Below are positions 7,227-13,331 of a stretch of 13,547 bases of DNA, piece after piece. The position numbers and the translations under genes are program-made. The stretch is from RBG-16-57-9 sp964529745. GTDB taxonomy: Archaea > Thermoproteota > Bathyarchaeia > TCS64. Each line of letters begins with the position of its first letter. Position 1 is the stretch's first letter. The notes under the pieces were generated by a model. The model did no database searches and had not been told where the DNA came from. It was given only the letters and a program-made list of their open reading frames with translations. The stretch covers positions 1-13,547 of the forward strand of contig CAZGZR010000067.1 of assembly GCA_964529745.1 (NCBI GenBank). The letters are read 5' to 3'.

Positions 7227-7246
7227 GGACATAGAAGCCCTTTTAG
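7227..7246 (+). repeat. 20-bp direct repeat, left copy
   Basis: GGACATAGAAGCCCTTTTAG is identical to 8688-8707, with no similarity in the flanks. The two copies bracket the AT-rich small-gene segment, 1461 bp apart. Confidence 0.9.
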
Positions 7247-7464
7247 GGACTTTACGTTCTGTGCCAAGGCTAAAAACCTCGGCTACAGTGTGTGGGTGGA
7301 CAAATCTGTGCAGTGCAGTCAAGTCTGTCGATCTGCTGGCGTTCAACCGGCCACTGGCGAAGACCATATAAAATCCGCAAAAGTCATGGGAACAGCGGGT
7401 TAGCCATCACGGCGTCTCTTTTTCAAGTATGACGTGGCCGATGAGGGCTCTGGAGACACATATC

Positions 7465-7501
7465 CGCCATAATTAATAATGACCTATATTGATGATACCC
7501 T
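7465..7501 (+). repeat. Imperfect direct repeat of about 38 bp, left copy
   Basis: The right part (7477-7501) matches 8305-8329 at 21 of 25 bases, and similarity continues leftward with one or two indels. Each copy contains a TATA-like core (CCTATATT here) and GATGATA, and each precedes a small gene, so they may be duplicated promoters. Confidence 0.6.
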
Positions 7502-7617
7502 CAACCATGAAATAGTTTAAAGTGACTGATTTTACACCTTCAAAAGAGAGAAAAACTAAATATCGTGTCTCCACTATGTTTTTATGCATGGTTTCGTATG
7601 CAAGAAAAGTGGTTCGC

Positions 7618-7827
7618 ATGAGTGTAGTTAACCAACGAGTGAAGCTAGACCCAGAACCCTCAAATCATGAGGAAATACGCGTAAAAATCCCGCGAAAAGG
7701 CAAAATCGAACCCTCAAAAGAACAGACGAGCTTCTCGCTCATACCGAAAGTAAACCACATCGTGAGTTTCTCGGCGACAACCTACGTACCAGGAAAAATA
7801 TGCTTCGGAAGAAAAGAGAAAACATAA
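7618..7827 (+). CDS. Unknown small protein in the AT-rich island
   Basis: I do not recognise this protein. From ATG 7618 it has 69 residues, rich in Lys, Pro and Ser, with alternating strands (EEIRVKIPRKGKIEP, TSFSLIPKVNHIVSFSATTYVPGKI) and no transmembrane helix. The open frame extends upstream to GTG 7522 (101 residues), with ATGs at 7576 and 7588. I chose 7618 because TTTTTATG at 7579-7586 could be a TATA box about 35 bases ahead and no ribosome-binding sequence supports the earlier starts. Its TAA is followed immediately by the ATG of the next gene, with no spacing, so the two probably form an operon. Codon use is AT-rich, unlike the rest of the window. Confidence 0.45.
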   Translation: MSVVNQRVKLDPEPSNHEEIRVKIPRKGKIEPSKEQTSFSLIPKVNHIVSFSATTYVPGKICFGRKEKT

Positions 7828-8307
7828 ATGTCCCTCCCAGAAGACGTCCCCTTCGAAGTTATCAGAGAACCATGGAACACCTATGATGTTGGACACGATT
7901 TAACCCTCAAGGCGAGAGTGGTTTTAGTCAAGATACTAAAACCTCCCGGCGTCCCGCTTGATAGTGCAGTAGAACTGGTTTTTCAGACACATCCTTTTTT
8001 CGCTGTGTGGGCTCCGCTTGAATCAAAAAGGACCCCAGAGACCCGTGAAATTACGTCTGAATTGATGAATGAATCCGTTATAGAGGATCTGGACCCTAAA
8101 AGCGTTGGTGGAGAGACGAGTAATGAATACCGTCTGGAAAACGGGGGATTCATACGGCTGAAATTGCTTTTTAATAGGGTTGCTTTAACGGATCTCTATG
8201 GAGCCGATGGGTGTCCGGTAATTGCTATAAGACATCAAATAGCTCCGCAAATCCATATGCCTAGGACTAAAAAGAGGCGTTCCCGAAGAACGCCCATAGT
8301 TGATTAA
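7828..8307 (+). CDS. Unknown protein in the AT-rich island
   Basis: This 159-residue protein is of unknown function. The opening PFEVIREPWNTYDVGHDLTLKARVVLVKIL looks like a small beta-domain, and the phrase IREPWNxY followed by LxxRxVLVKI is a pattern I associate with short archaeal hypothetical proteins (memory only). A second beta-rich stretch is at 95-140 (YRLENGGFIRLKLLFNRVALTD). The tail is strongly basic (RTKKRRSRRTP), which could bind nucleic acid. No catalytic motif is evident. It starts directly after the preceding stop codon, and its own TAA lies within the right copy of the imperfect repeat. Codons are AT-rich. Confidence 0.65.
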   Translation: MSLPEDVPFEVIREPWNTYDVGHDLTLKARVVLVKILKPPGVPLDSAVELVFQTHPFFAVWAPLESKRTPETREITSELMNESVIEDLDPKSVGGETSNEYRLENGGFIRLKLLFNRVALTDLYGADGCPVIAIRHQIAPQIHMPRTKKRRSRRTPIVD

Positions 8308-8329
8308 TGATTTATATGGATGATAGCCT
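8291..8329 (+). repeat. Imperfect direct repeat of about 38 bp, right copy
   Basis: This is the partner of 7465-7501. It includes TTTATATGG, a good TATA box about 75 bases before ATG 8393, and overlaps the last codons and stop of the preceding gene. Confidence 0.6.
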
Positions 8330-8380
8330 TATATGCGCTCCCCGATCACCTTATGTTGTTAGATTCAATCAAATATTATT

Positions 8381-8385
8381 GGAGG
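8381..8385 (+). promoter_or_regulatory. Ribosome binding site of the 8393 gene
   Basis: GGAGG lies seven bases before ATG 8393, preceded by an AT-rich leader. It fixes the start of the 84-residue protein and contrasts with the leaderless starts elsewhere in the window. Confidence 0.75.
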
Positions 8386-8392
8386 CGATGAT

Positions 8393-8647
8393 ATGAGTAA
8401 GAAGAAAGCAGTCAAAGGGATTATTGGCGAACTCGACCTGGGCGAGGGGCCCTTCCTCACGTTAGACATGCACCGCCGTCCCGACCAAGCGAGTATGTCC
8501 TTCAACTTGGAGGCGGTTTTACGTCACGAATTCTTTGGTAAAGCAATCCTCATCGTCGAGGACTTTGAAGAAGAGCCTCCGGATGTTCTCAAGAACTTAG
8601 ATATAATCTCAGCAGATCAACTCGCGAAACTTTATGGGGTCGTATAA
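8393..8647 (+). CDS. Unknown small acidic protein in the AT-rich island
   Basis: The 84-residue product is not recognised. It has a lysine-rich start (MSKKKAVKG), a beta-like first half (GELDLGEGPFLTLDMHRR) and an acidic second half (ILIVEDFEEEPPDVLKNLDIISADQLAKLYGVV), with no transmembrane helix or metal motif. The start is well supported by GGAGG seven bases upstream and a TATA box inside the right imperfect repeat. Codon use is intermediate between the AT-rich genes to its left and the GC-rich host genes. It ends 41 bases before the right 20-bp repeat. Confidence 0.68.
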   Translation: MSKKKAVKGIIGELDLGEGPFLTLDMHRRPDQASMSFNLEAVLRHEFFGKAILIVEDFEEEPPDVLKNLDIISADQLAKLYGVV

Positions 8648-8687
8648 GATTCAGTAATTGGCACGCGCAGTGTTTACAGTATTCTCT

Positions 8688-8707
8688 GGACATAGAAGCC
8701 CTTTTAG
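8688..8707 (+). repeat. 20-bp direct repeat, right copy
   Basis: Identical to 7227-7246. It lies 58 bases before the ATG of the coiled-coil gene; its CTTTTAG could act as a weak TATA element for that gene. Confidence 0.9.
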
Positions 8708-8710
8708 CTA

Positions 8711-8722
8711 GGAGATTACTCC
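8711..8722. promoter_or_regulatory. Inverted-repeat motif GGAG-ATTA-CTCC, possible operator
   Basis: A 12-base near-palindrome lies just downstream of a TATA-like CTTTTAG and about 43 bases before ATG 8765. Its ten-base core recurs at 10947-10956 in another intergenic region, which suggests a common DNA-binding protein. Confidence 0.35.
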
Positions 8723-8764
8723 CATAGGTGAACCAGGAATACACCTGTAACGGTGCAGCCGCAG

Positions 8765-9658
8765 ATGTCCGGTGAAGATAAGACCCTTGACGAACTAGAG
8801 GCACAGGCCACGGAGCTGAGAGAGAAACGAAACCAGCTTTTCGAGGAGATAAGGAAGCACCGCGAGACTCGTGACAGGCTCAACGAGTCCACAAACAAGC
8901 TTAGGGACGAGGCAAATAAGCACCGCGAAGAGCGTGACGGTATCAACGCCCGGGTCCATGAGATCAAGAGGCGCCTGGGACCCCTCTTCGAGGAGCTGGA
9001 CGAGAAGAAGGAGAAGCTGTCTAAGGCAGAGAGGCAGCTGGAGGACGAGTACAGGCAGCGCCCCGACAAGGGTAGGGTGGCGCGGGACCTCAAACGGATA
9101 GAGTGGGAGGTCATGACGACACCCACAAGGGAGATCCTGGGCAGGGAGGACGAGCTCGTGGAACGGGCGTCGCGGCTCAGGCACACCCTGGACGAGTACA
9201 GGAAGCTCGAGAAGCAGGAAGACAAGAGGATCGACATCCTCGCGGACAAGAAGGCCACGGAGATAGAGATACGGGCCATCCGGGACGAGATGGGGAAGCT
9301 CAGCGAGGAGAGCCAGGGCCACCACGAGAAGATGATCATGTTCTACGAGCAGGCGGACGCCGAGAAGAAGAAGGCGGACGAGGCTCACGGGCGTTACGTG
9401 GAGAAGATCAGGGATGTCGAGGGTGTCAAAGAGGAGATCAATGCCCTCATGCCCAGGATCAAGGCCCTGAGGGATGGGGTGAGGCTGGAGGGCGTCAAGG
9501 CGTCGGAGCGGAGGAGGATGTCCACGAGGCAGCGCATGGAGGCCATGCGTGAGGACGCGTTGAAGAAGCTGGAGAGCGGGGGCAAGTTGACGTTCGAGGA
9601 TCTTCGGCTTATCTACGGCGACGAGGACGACGAGTCCGAGGTGCTTGACGGCTCCTAG
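8765..9658 (+). CDS. Long coiled-coil protein, COG1340-like
   Basis: The 297-residue protein is almost wholly heptad-patterned charged helix (for example KTLDELEAQATELREKRNQL and ERDGINARVHEIKRRLGPLF), with a short break near 95-115 where RVARDLKRIEWEVMTTPTRE occurs, and a conserved-looking end KLTFEDLRLIYGDEDD. This layout fits the uncharacterised archaeal coiled-coil family COG1340, found widely in archaea, whose function I do not know with confidence. It has no ATPase motifs, so it is not an SMC protein. ATG 8765 is preferred over GTG 8753 because GGTG lies nine bases before it. Codon use is GC-rich, so it belongs to the host backbone just outside the island. It converges on the deiminase-like gene six bases away. 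Automated annotation may mislabel it as a phosphatase or as SMC. Confidence 0.8.
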   Translation: MSGEDKTLDELEAQATELREKRNQLFEEIRKHRETRDRLNESTNKLRDEANKHREERDGINARVHEIKRRLGPLFEELDEKKEKLSKAERQLEDEYRQRPDKGRVARDLKRIEWEVMTTPTREILGREDELVERASRLRHTLDEYRKLEKQEDKRIDILADKKATEIEIRAIRDEMGKLSEESQGHHEKMIMFYEQADAEKKKADEAHGRYVEKIRDVEGVKEEINALMPRIKALRDGVRLEGVKASERRRMSTRQRMEAMREDALKKLESGGKLTFEDLRLIYGDEDDESEVLDGS

Positions 9659-9664
9659 CGGTTC

Positions 9665-10594
9665 TTAGACTCTTAGGATGGGACAGGTCATGCAGTGGAT
9701 GCCGCCGTTCCCCTTCTTCATCTCGTCGCCGGGTATCTGGACGACGTCGATGCCGCGCTCCTTCACCTCCTTCATGACGCGGGGGTTGCCGGTGTAGTGG
9801 ATGGCGAGGCCGGTGTCCACGGTCAGGAAGTTGGCGGCCATGTCCCTGTACTCCTGCTCTGTGATCTCGATGATGTCCCACCCGGTCTCCCTGAGCCACT
9901 CGGTGAAGCAGCCGTCCCACGCATCGGATGCTGTCCTGAAGTGGGTCGGGGTGTTGTCGAGAACCGGGGCGTAACTTATGGCCGTCTTGCCGGGTAGCTC
10001 CGCGAACTCGCCGTCGATGTGGATGCAGCCCTCAGGCATGTCCAAGGTCACCCAGAGGCCCACAAGCCTGTTGTCAAGGAGGTAGCCGCCCATCTGGTCG
10101 AGGGCTCCCTGGGTGGACCTGTCGCAGAGGCCGGCCACCGCGGTGCCTCCCTCCAGCAACGCGAAGCCGCCTCCCTCGAAGGTTTCGGGCTCCTTCATCT
10201 CCAGCGCGATGGGGACTCCGTTGGCCCGGTGGGCCGCCTTTATGACGGGGGTCTCCCTGCGCCGCGAGGGGAGGCCCATCCTGAATAGGAACGCGCCGTC
10301 GTCCGTCACGGTGCTGCTGTCTCTCGTGAAGACTAGGTTGGGGCACTGGTAGGACTGGGACAGCGCCTCCTCGTCGTCAAGGATGAGCTCCCGTACCTGC
10401 AGAACCTCTACACCTGCCTCCGTCAGGGCGTCCATGAGCCGTTCATGGTCTTCTATGAAACGTCTGGTGTCCACGGACGTCTCGAAGTTGTGAGTCTCAG
10501 GGTCCCTGTTGGCGAGCTCCAGCTCCTTCCCGGGGTGGTGGACCATGACCCGCTTCAGTGTTCCCGACTCATGGGTTATCCCGTAGCTTGGCAT
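9665..10594 (-). CDS. Arginine deiminase / amidinotransferase-fold enzyme
   Basis: Member of the guanidino-group-modifying superfamily (arginine deiminase, DDAH, agmatine deiminase, amidinotransferases). Landmarks in the 309 residues: NLVFTRD (86-92), with D92 as guanidinium-binding residue; EGGG (140-143); the catalytic His pair in IHID (H192, D194); and the nucleophile C301 in GNGGIHCMTCPI near the C-terminus. Arginine deiminase or dimethylarginine hydrolase is the most likely activity, releasing citrulline from a guanidino substrate. At about 310 residues it is shorter than bacterial ArcA (about 400), because the inserted helical domain is absent. No carbamate kinase or ornithine transcarbamoylase gene is nearby, so a full deiminase pathway is not shown. 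ATG 10594 is leaderless relative to a TATA box at 10619-10624. Confidence 0.85.
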   Translation of the reverse strand: MPSYGITHESGTLKRVMVHHPGKELELANRDPETHNFETSVDTRRFIEDHERLMDALTEAGVEVLQVRELILDDEEALSQSYQCPNLVFTRDSSTVTDDGAFLFRMGLPSRRRETPVIKAAHRANGVPIALEMKEPETFEGGGFALLEGGTAVAGLCDRSTQGALDQMGGYLLDNRLVGLWVTLDMPEGCIHIDGEFAELPGKTAISYAPVLDNTPTHFRTASDAWDGCFTEWLRETGWDIIEITEQEYRDMAANFLTVDTGLAIHYTGNPRVMKEVKERGIDVVQIPGDEMKKGNGGIHCMTCPILRV

Positions 10595-10618
10595 GTGGTT
10601 TTCTGGGGTCTGGGTGCC

Positions 10619-10624
10619 TTAAAA
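10619..10624 (-). promoter_or_regulatory. TATA box of the deiminase-family gene
   Basis: The minus strand reads TGTTTTAAGG. The TTTTAA core is centred about 27 bases from ATG 10594, exactly as expected for a leaderless archaeal message. Confidence 0.55.
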
Positions 10625-10639
10625 CAGTATGCGGTGCAG

Positions 10640-10897
10640 TTACTCGGATTTGGCTGCCTTCTTCTCTGCGCGGGCCTTCCTCTTGGCGGCCTTCTCCGCC
10701 TCGTCGTCTGTGACGCGGTACCTTCTTACGCCGTCGGTGTCCCTGAAGCCGGCGATGCGGTCGTCTTGGAACATGGACTTGAGGAGGCTATACGCCTTCT
10801 TCTCCTTAACCTCTAAGGCCGCGGCTACCTCTTTGAGGCTCATGGGTGCGTCGAGGAGCATTACACCGATCTGGTTCTTGAGCTTGGATGCTGACAC
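10640..10897 (-). CDS. Small winged-helix protein with a lysine-rich tail
   Basis: The 85-residue protein has a winged-helix N-terminal domain: SKLKNQIGVMLLDAP (helix), MSLKEVAAALEVKEKKAYSLL (helix-turn-helix) and the wing IAGFRDTDGVRRYRVT, ending near residue 64. A charged tail rich in Lys, Ala and Glu follows (EKAAKRKARAEKKAAKSE), likely to bind nucleic acid nonspecifically or form a helix. It may be a transcription factor or a small chromatin protein. The start is GTG 10897, with GGTGAGG four bases upstream (minus strand, 10902-10908). AT-rich promoter candidates lie at 10924-10937 and 10959-10968. It lies upstream of the deiminase-family gene on the same strand, but that gene has its own TATA box. 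The target is unknown. Confidence 0.72.
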   Translation of the reverse strand: MSASKLKNQIGVMLLDAPMSLKEVAAALEVKEKKAYSLLKSMFQDDRIAGFRDTDGVRRYRVTDDEAEKAAKRKARAEKKAAKSE

Positions 10898-10945
10898 GGT
10901 TCCTCACCCTTTAGTTGAAGGCATTTTATTAAAATTTGATGCATC

Positions 10946-10957
10946 AGAGATTACTCT
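10946..10957. promoter_or_regulatory. Inverted-repeat motif AGAG-ATTA-CTCT, possible operator
   Basis: A 12-base near-palindrome three bases from the strong TATA box at 10961. It shares the ten-base core GAGATTACTC with 8711-8722. Confidence 0.35.
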
Positions 10958-10960
10958 CAG

Positions 10961-10968
10961 TATATAAA
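10961..10968. promoter_or_regulatory. Strong TATA box TATATAAA with no assigned gene
   Basis: Rightward it would start transcription near 10988, where no recognisable gene follows. A 42-codon frame (ATG 10981 to TGA 11109) begins upstream of that point. Leftward, the reverse reading TTTTATATA could serve the small winged-helix gene at 10897 with a leader of about 40 bases. Confidence 0.4.
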
Positions 10969-11022
10969 ACTAACTAGTAGATGGTGCCACATCGACGACT
11001 GAACCGTCACCAAGCGTATCAT

Positions 11023-11039
11023 AAAACCCGTTTCCCGGG
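11023..11039 (-). terminator. Possible terminator after the Zn-ribbon gene
   Basis: On the minus strand CCCG, a five-base loop, CGGG and then TTTT follow the gene's TAA by about 40 bases. The stem is only four base pairs, so this is weak. Confidence 0.22.
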
Positions 11040-11080
11040 GCGTAACTTGCTTCCCCCGCGTAAAAGAGGCGTGCAGCCCG

Positions 11081-11335
11081 TTATCTGCTCGCTCTACGCC
11101 TCGACATGATGATGCCTTTGCAGGTCTCGGCGTATTCACAGTACTCTAGGCAGCTAGGCGTCTCCTCCTTCTTCCTGTGCTTGGCGCCGCAGTCCAGGCA
11201 GACGCCTTCGGCCTCGTCGCTCCAGAACTCGACCCTCCCCCCGCATTCGGTGCACTCCTCGTATTCTACTGTGGGCCTGACGTAATCCGAGATGCCGGGG
11301 CAGAAGCTCTCAGAAGGCCGCTTGATGAAGCTCAT
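11081..11335 (-). CDS. Small zinc-ribbon protein with a C-terminal Cys cluster
   Basis: The 84-residue protein has a clear zinc ribbon: CTECGGRVEFWSDEAEGVCLDCG (C-x2-C...C-x2-C), followed by CLEYCEYAETC, a C-x3-C-x5-C cluster that could hold a second metal. The opening MSFIKRPS...CPGISDYVRPT is a pattern I associate with conserved archaeal proteins of unknown function. The start is ATG 11335: a TATA element centred at 11362 is 27 bases upstream, so the message would be leaderless, and AGGTGG also lies just before the ATG. A longer frame from GTG 11356 would begin next to the TATA box and is unlikely. It is divergent from the MFS transporter gene. Function unknown. Confidence 0.78.
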   Translation of the reverse strand: MSFIKRPSESFCPGISDYVRPTVEYEECTECGGRVEFWSDEAEGVCLDCGAKHRKKEETPSCLEYCEYAETCKGIIMSRRRASR

Positions 11336-11357
11336 CCATACCGCCACCTGAAGCACG

Positions 11358-11366
11358 TTATAATAA
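11358..11366 (-). promoter_or_regulatory. TATA element of the Zn-ribbon gene
   Basis: The minus strand reads GGTTATTATAACG. The centre is 27 bases from ATG 11335, the standard archaeal spacing for a leaderless start. Confidence 0.5.
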
Positions 11367-11394
11367 CCTTTGCAGAGCCGTGCCTTGGATTAGG

Positions 11395-11402
11395 ATTAAA
11401 TA
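11395..11402 (+). promoter_or_regulatory. TATA box of the MFS transporter gene
   Basis: ATTAAATA would place transcription initiation near 11425, upstream of ATG 11442 but downstream of the alternative TTG at 11415. It therefore helps decide the start. Confidence 0.45.
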
Positions 11403-11441
11403 GGAAGGTGTGTTTTGGTACTGGAACCCGAGGACGCGGAA

Positions 11442-12608
11442 ATGAACGGACAGGACAGAAGCATAGTAGCCATCTCCGGGAGCCACGGCATAATGCACGG
11501 GTACCTTGTGCTGCTGCCAGCGATGATACCCATACTGCAGGGAGACCTCGGCGACATAGGAACCGTGGGGATGCTGGCTTCCCTGGTGTCGCTCTTCTAC
11601 GGCTGGTTCAGCCTCCCCGTGGGCTTCATAGCCGACAAGTACAGCAAGAGGCTGCTCATCGCGGCTTCCATGGTGCTCTGCGGCGGCGGCGCTATAGTCG
11701 TGGGTCTCTCTCCCAACGTCCCGGTCGCGGCCGTCGGCCTCATAGTGCTGGGCATCGGGGCGAGCCTCTACCACCCGTGCGGCTACGCCCACATGGCGCT
11801 TGTCAGCGACGAGAACAGGGGCCGGTACATGGGCTACCAGGGCCTCGGAGGCGACATGGGGATGGCCGTCAGCTTCCTCACCTCCAGCATACTGGGCGCC
11901 GCGTTCGGGTGGAGGATGACGTTCATCATCTGGGGCGTCGTCGGCCTAGCCATAGCCGCCATCGACATGCTTGTCATACAGGACATAGCCTGCGATGTGG
12001 ACCCATCTCTGCTTAGGAGGGGCCCCGTGGAGACGGTTAAGCGGATGTTCGCCACCTCAGAGAAGCGGACCCTGCTGCTGACGTTCGTCATCGTGGTGGC
12101 CAGCGGCATGCTCTGGACCGGCGTGAGCAACTTCATAATGGTCTACATAACGGACGTCAAGAACGAGACGCTGGTCATAGCCGGTGGCCTCTCGACCCTC
12201 AAGTACACAGTGGGGGCGATGGCCATGATCATAGGCGGCACCCTCAGCGACAGGCTGGGCAGGAAGCGGCTGCTCCTCTTCGGGTACAGCGTCTTCGCGG
12301 TCTCCCTGGTGGCCTTGACGCTGGCGCCGAGCAACCTGCTGGTGCTGGCGGGGCTGGTGGTGGTGCTGGGCTTCGCGTTCTTCGTCACCCAGAGCCCAAT
12401 GAACGCGCTCCTCGGCGACGTCAGCCACAGGGACACGGTGGGCGTCACCTACGGCGTCAACTTCACACTGAAGTACGGCATCGGGTTCTTCACCCCCGCC
12501 CTCGCGGGGTGGATCGCCGAGGTCTACTCGTTGAACCACGTGTTCTACTTCTTCGCCGCTCTGAGCGCGGCGGCGTTCTTCGTCGCCACGCTGATAAAAG
12601 AGAGGTAG
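11442..12608 (+). CDS. Major facilitator superfamily transporter, 12 TM
   Basis: Secondary transporter in the cytoplasmic membrane. The 388 residues contain about twelve hydrophobic helices in two halves split by a charged loop (DVDPSLLRRGPVETVKRMF). MFS motif A occurs in both halves: GFIADKYSKR after helix 2 and GTLSDRLGRKR after helix 8. The features HGxxVLLPAMIPIL in helix 1 and GIGASLYHPCGYA in helix 4 resemble the fosmidomycin-resistance (Fsr) type of MFS exporter, which has GxGSAxFHPEG. The substrate is not decidable. The frame also extends upstream to TTG 11415. I prefer ATG 11442 because of the TATA position and GAGG about nine bases ahead. It ends on TAG, immediately next to the convergent Mrp-like gene, with no intergenic bases. 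Confidence 0.93.
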   Translation: MNGQDRSIVAISGSHGIMHGYLVLLPAMIPILQGDLGDIGTVGMLASLVSLFYGWFSLPVGFIADKYSKRLLIAASMVLCGGGAIVVGLSPNVPVAAVGLIVLGIGASLYHPCGYAHMALVSDENRGRYMGYQGLGGDMGMAVSFLTSSILGAAFGWRMTFIIWGVVGLAIAAIDMLVIQDIACDVDPSLLRRGPVETVKRMFATSEKRTLLLTFVIVVASGMLWTGVSNFIMVYITDVKNETLVIAGGLSTLKYTVGAMAMIIGGTLSDRLGRKRLLLFGYSVFAVSLVALTLAPSNLLVLAGLVVVLGFAFFVTQSPMNALLGDVSHRDTVGVTYGVNFTLKYGIGFFTPALAGWIAEVYSLNHVFYFFAALSAAAFFVATLIKER

Positions 12609-13331
12609 CTAGAGTCTCCGGGAGACCGTTTCCAGTTCCTCGTAGAATAGTGTCTTCTGGAGCTCTTCGGGGTCGCCCAGGGCCTCCTCGACGCCCTCGT
12701 CGTACTCGACTGAGCCCAGGTACGCTAGGCCGAGGCTCTCCACCTCTTCCCTGACGTAGGCGTTGGGCTTCATTACCATGTTCTCGACGATCCCGATGAT
12801 GGGCACCCCTAGGTCTTTGAAGAGGACGAGGAGCCTCCGCACGGACTGGAAAGCTACCCTGCTGGGGGTGGTGGCCACTATGAACTCGATGCGGGGCATG
12901 AGCCTGAGGGTGTCGAGGGTGGCGTCGCCTATCCCAGGGGGCATGTCTACTATGAGGTAGTCGAGCTTGCCCCACCGGGTTATGGCGAGGAGCTCTATTA
13001 TGGCGTTGGATACGTCCATGCCGCGGAGGGGCGTGGGCTCGTCTACGCTGTAGTAGGTGATGCTCATGTAGCTGAGGCGGTGGGCGGTGGGGGGCACTAT
13101 GCCGTGGTCCTCCTCGGGGTAGAGGCCCTCGACGCCGAGGATGACGTGGGTGGCGGGGCTCGTGAAGTCGAGGTCCAGGAGTCCCACGGCGTGGCCTTCG
13201 TCTCTGAGGTGGAGGGCGAGGGCGGTGGCTATCATGCTCTTGCCGACGCCGCCTTTGCCGCTGCTGACGGCTATGACTCTGCGGACGTCTCTGAGCCGTT
13301 TCTCTATGACGGCTAGCCTGGGGTCACTCAT
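12609..13331 (-). CDS. Mrp/MinD-type P-loop ATPase, probable HypB-like nickel-chaperone partner
   Basis: SIMIBI-class ATPase of 240 residues. The deviant Walker A is SGKGGVGKS (24-32), switch I is DLDFTSPA (53-60), switch II is VDMPPGIGD (128-136), and ENM (183-185) is the conserved Mrp nucleotide motif. Mrp/Nbp35 Fe-S scaffolds carry a CxxC shortly after ENM; here the sequence is ENMVMKPNAY, so cluster binding is unlikely. The ATG overlaps the stop of a HypA-like zinc-ribbon gene by eight bases. In Thermococcales an Mrp-type ATPase without CxxC serves as HypB and works with HypA to deliver nickel to [NiFe]-hydrogenase. That family knowledge plus this gene pair suggests the same role, although no hydrogenase gene is visible in the window. 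The alternative is a general Mrp-like metallochaperone. Confidence 0.85.
   Translation of the reverse strand: MSDPRLAVIEKRLRDVRRVIAVSSGKGGVGKSMIATALALHLRDEGHAVGLLDLDFTSPATHVILGVEGLYPEEDHGIVPPTAHRLSYMSITYYSVDEPTPLRGMDVSNAIIELLAITRWGKLDYLIVDMPPGIGDATLDTLRLMPRIEFIVATTPSRVAFQSVRRLLVLFKDLGVPIIGIVENMVMKPNAYVREEVESLGLAYLGSVEYDEGVEEALGDPEELQKTLFYEELETVSRRL

Larger units (their letters stand above)
7100..7617. other. Long intergenic stretch without a supported gene
   Basis: This region holds the glycosyltransferase promoter (7170-7178), the left copy of the 20-bp repeat (7227-7246), an imperfect hairpin with seven-base arms and one mismatch (about 7262-7282), a second TATA-like stretch ATATAAAATC (about 7365-7374) and the left copy of the imperfect inner repeat (7465-7501). 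A 69-codon frame from TTG 7162 runs through the TATA region and has no start signal, so I do not count it as a gene. An unannotated small RNA downstream of ATATAAAATC is possible but not shown. Confidence 0.5.
7227..8707. mobile_element. Candidate acquired AT-rich island bounded by 20-bp direct repeats
   Basis: This segment runs from one 20-bp repeat to the other. Its genes use AT-rich codons (AAA, GAA, AAT, TTT), while both sides use mainly AAG, GAG, CTC and GGC. It carries three small genes of unknown function and no integrase, transposase or terminal inverted repeat that I can see. Possible readings are a cargo remnant of an integrated element with attachment-site repeats, or native variable DNA between two shared promoter elements. 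The repeats are longer than ordinary target-site duplications. Confidence 0.35.

Noticed and set aside
7325..7365. T-arm-like tRNA fragment (TTCAACC loop with flanking partial stem)
   Set aside because: The G53-C61-type pair is missing and no matching acceptor, D-arm or anticodon arm can be folded around it.
7162..7371. A 69-codon frame from TTG on the + strand
   Set aside because: It runs through the glycosyltransferase TATA region and the 20-bp repeat, has no start signal and its translation looks random.
7485..7530. C/D-box small RNA suggested by TGATGA and CTGA
   Set aside because: The C box lacks the purine, no convincing C' and D' boxes are present, and the repeated copy at 8305 does not keep the motif. 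A promoter reading is simpler.
8765..9658. Coiled-coil protein as a second SMC-complex subunit
   Set aside because: It has no Walker A, signature or Walker B motif and lies over 4 kb from the SMC operon beyond the island; the COG1340-type pattern fits better.
10981..11109. 42-codon frame beginning ATGGTGCC after the strong TATA box
   Set aside because: The ATG lies before the expected transcription start, there is no ribosome-binding sequence, and it overlaps the Zn-ribbon gene in antisense.
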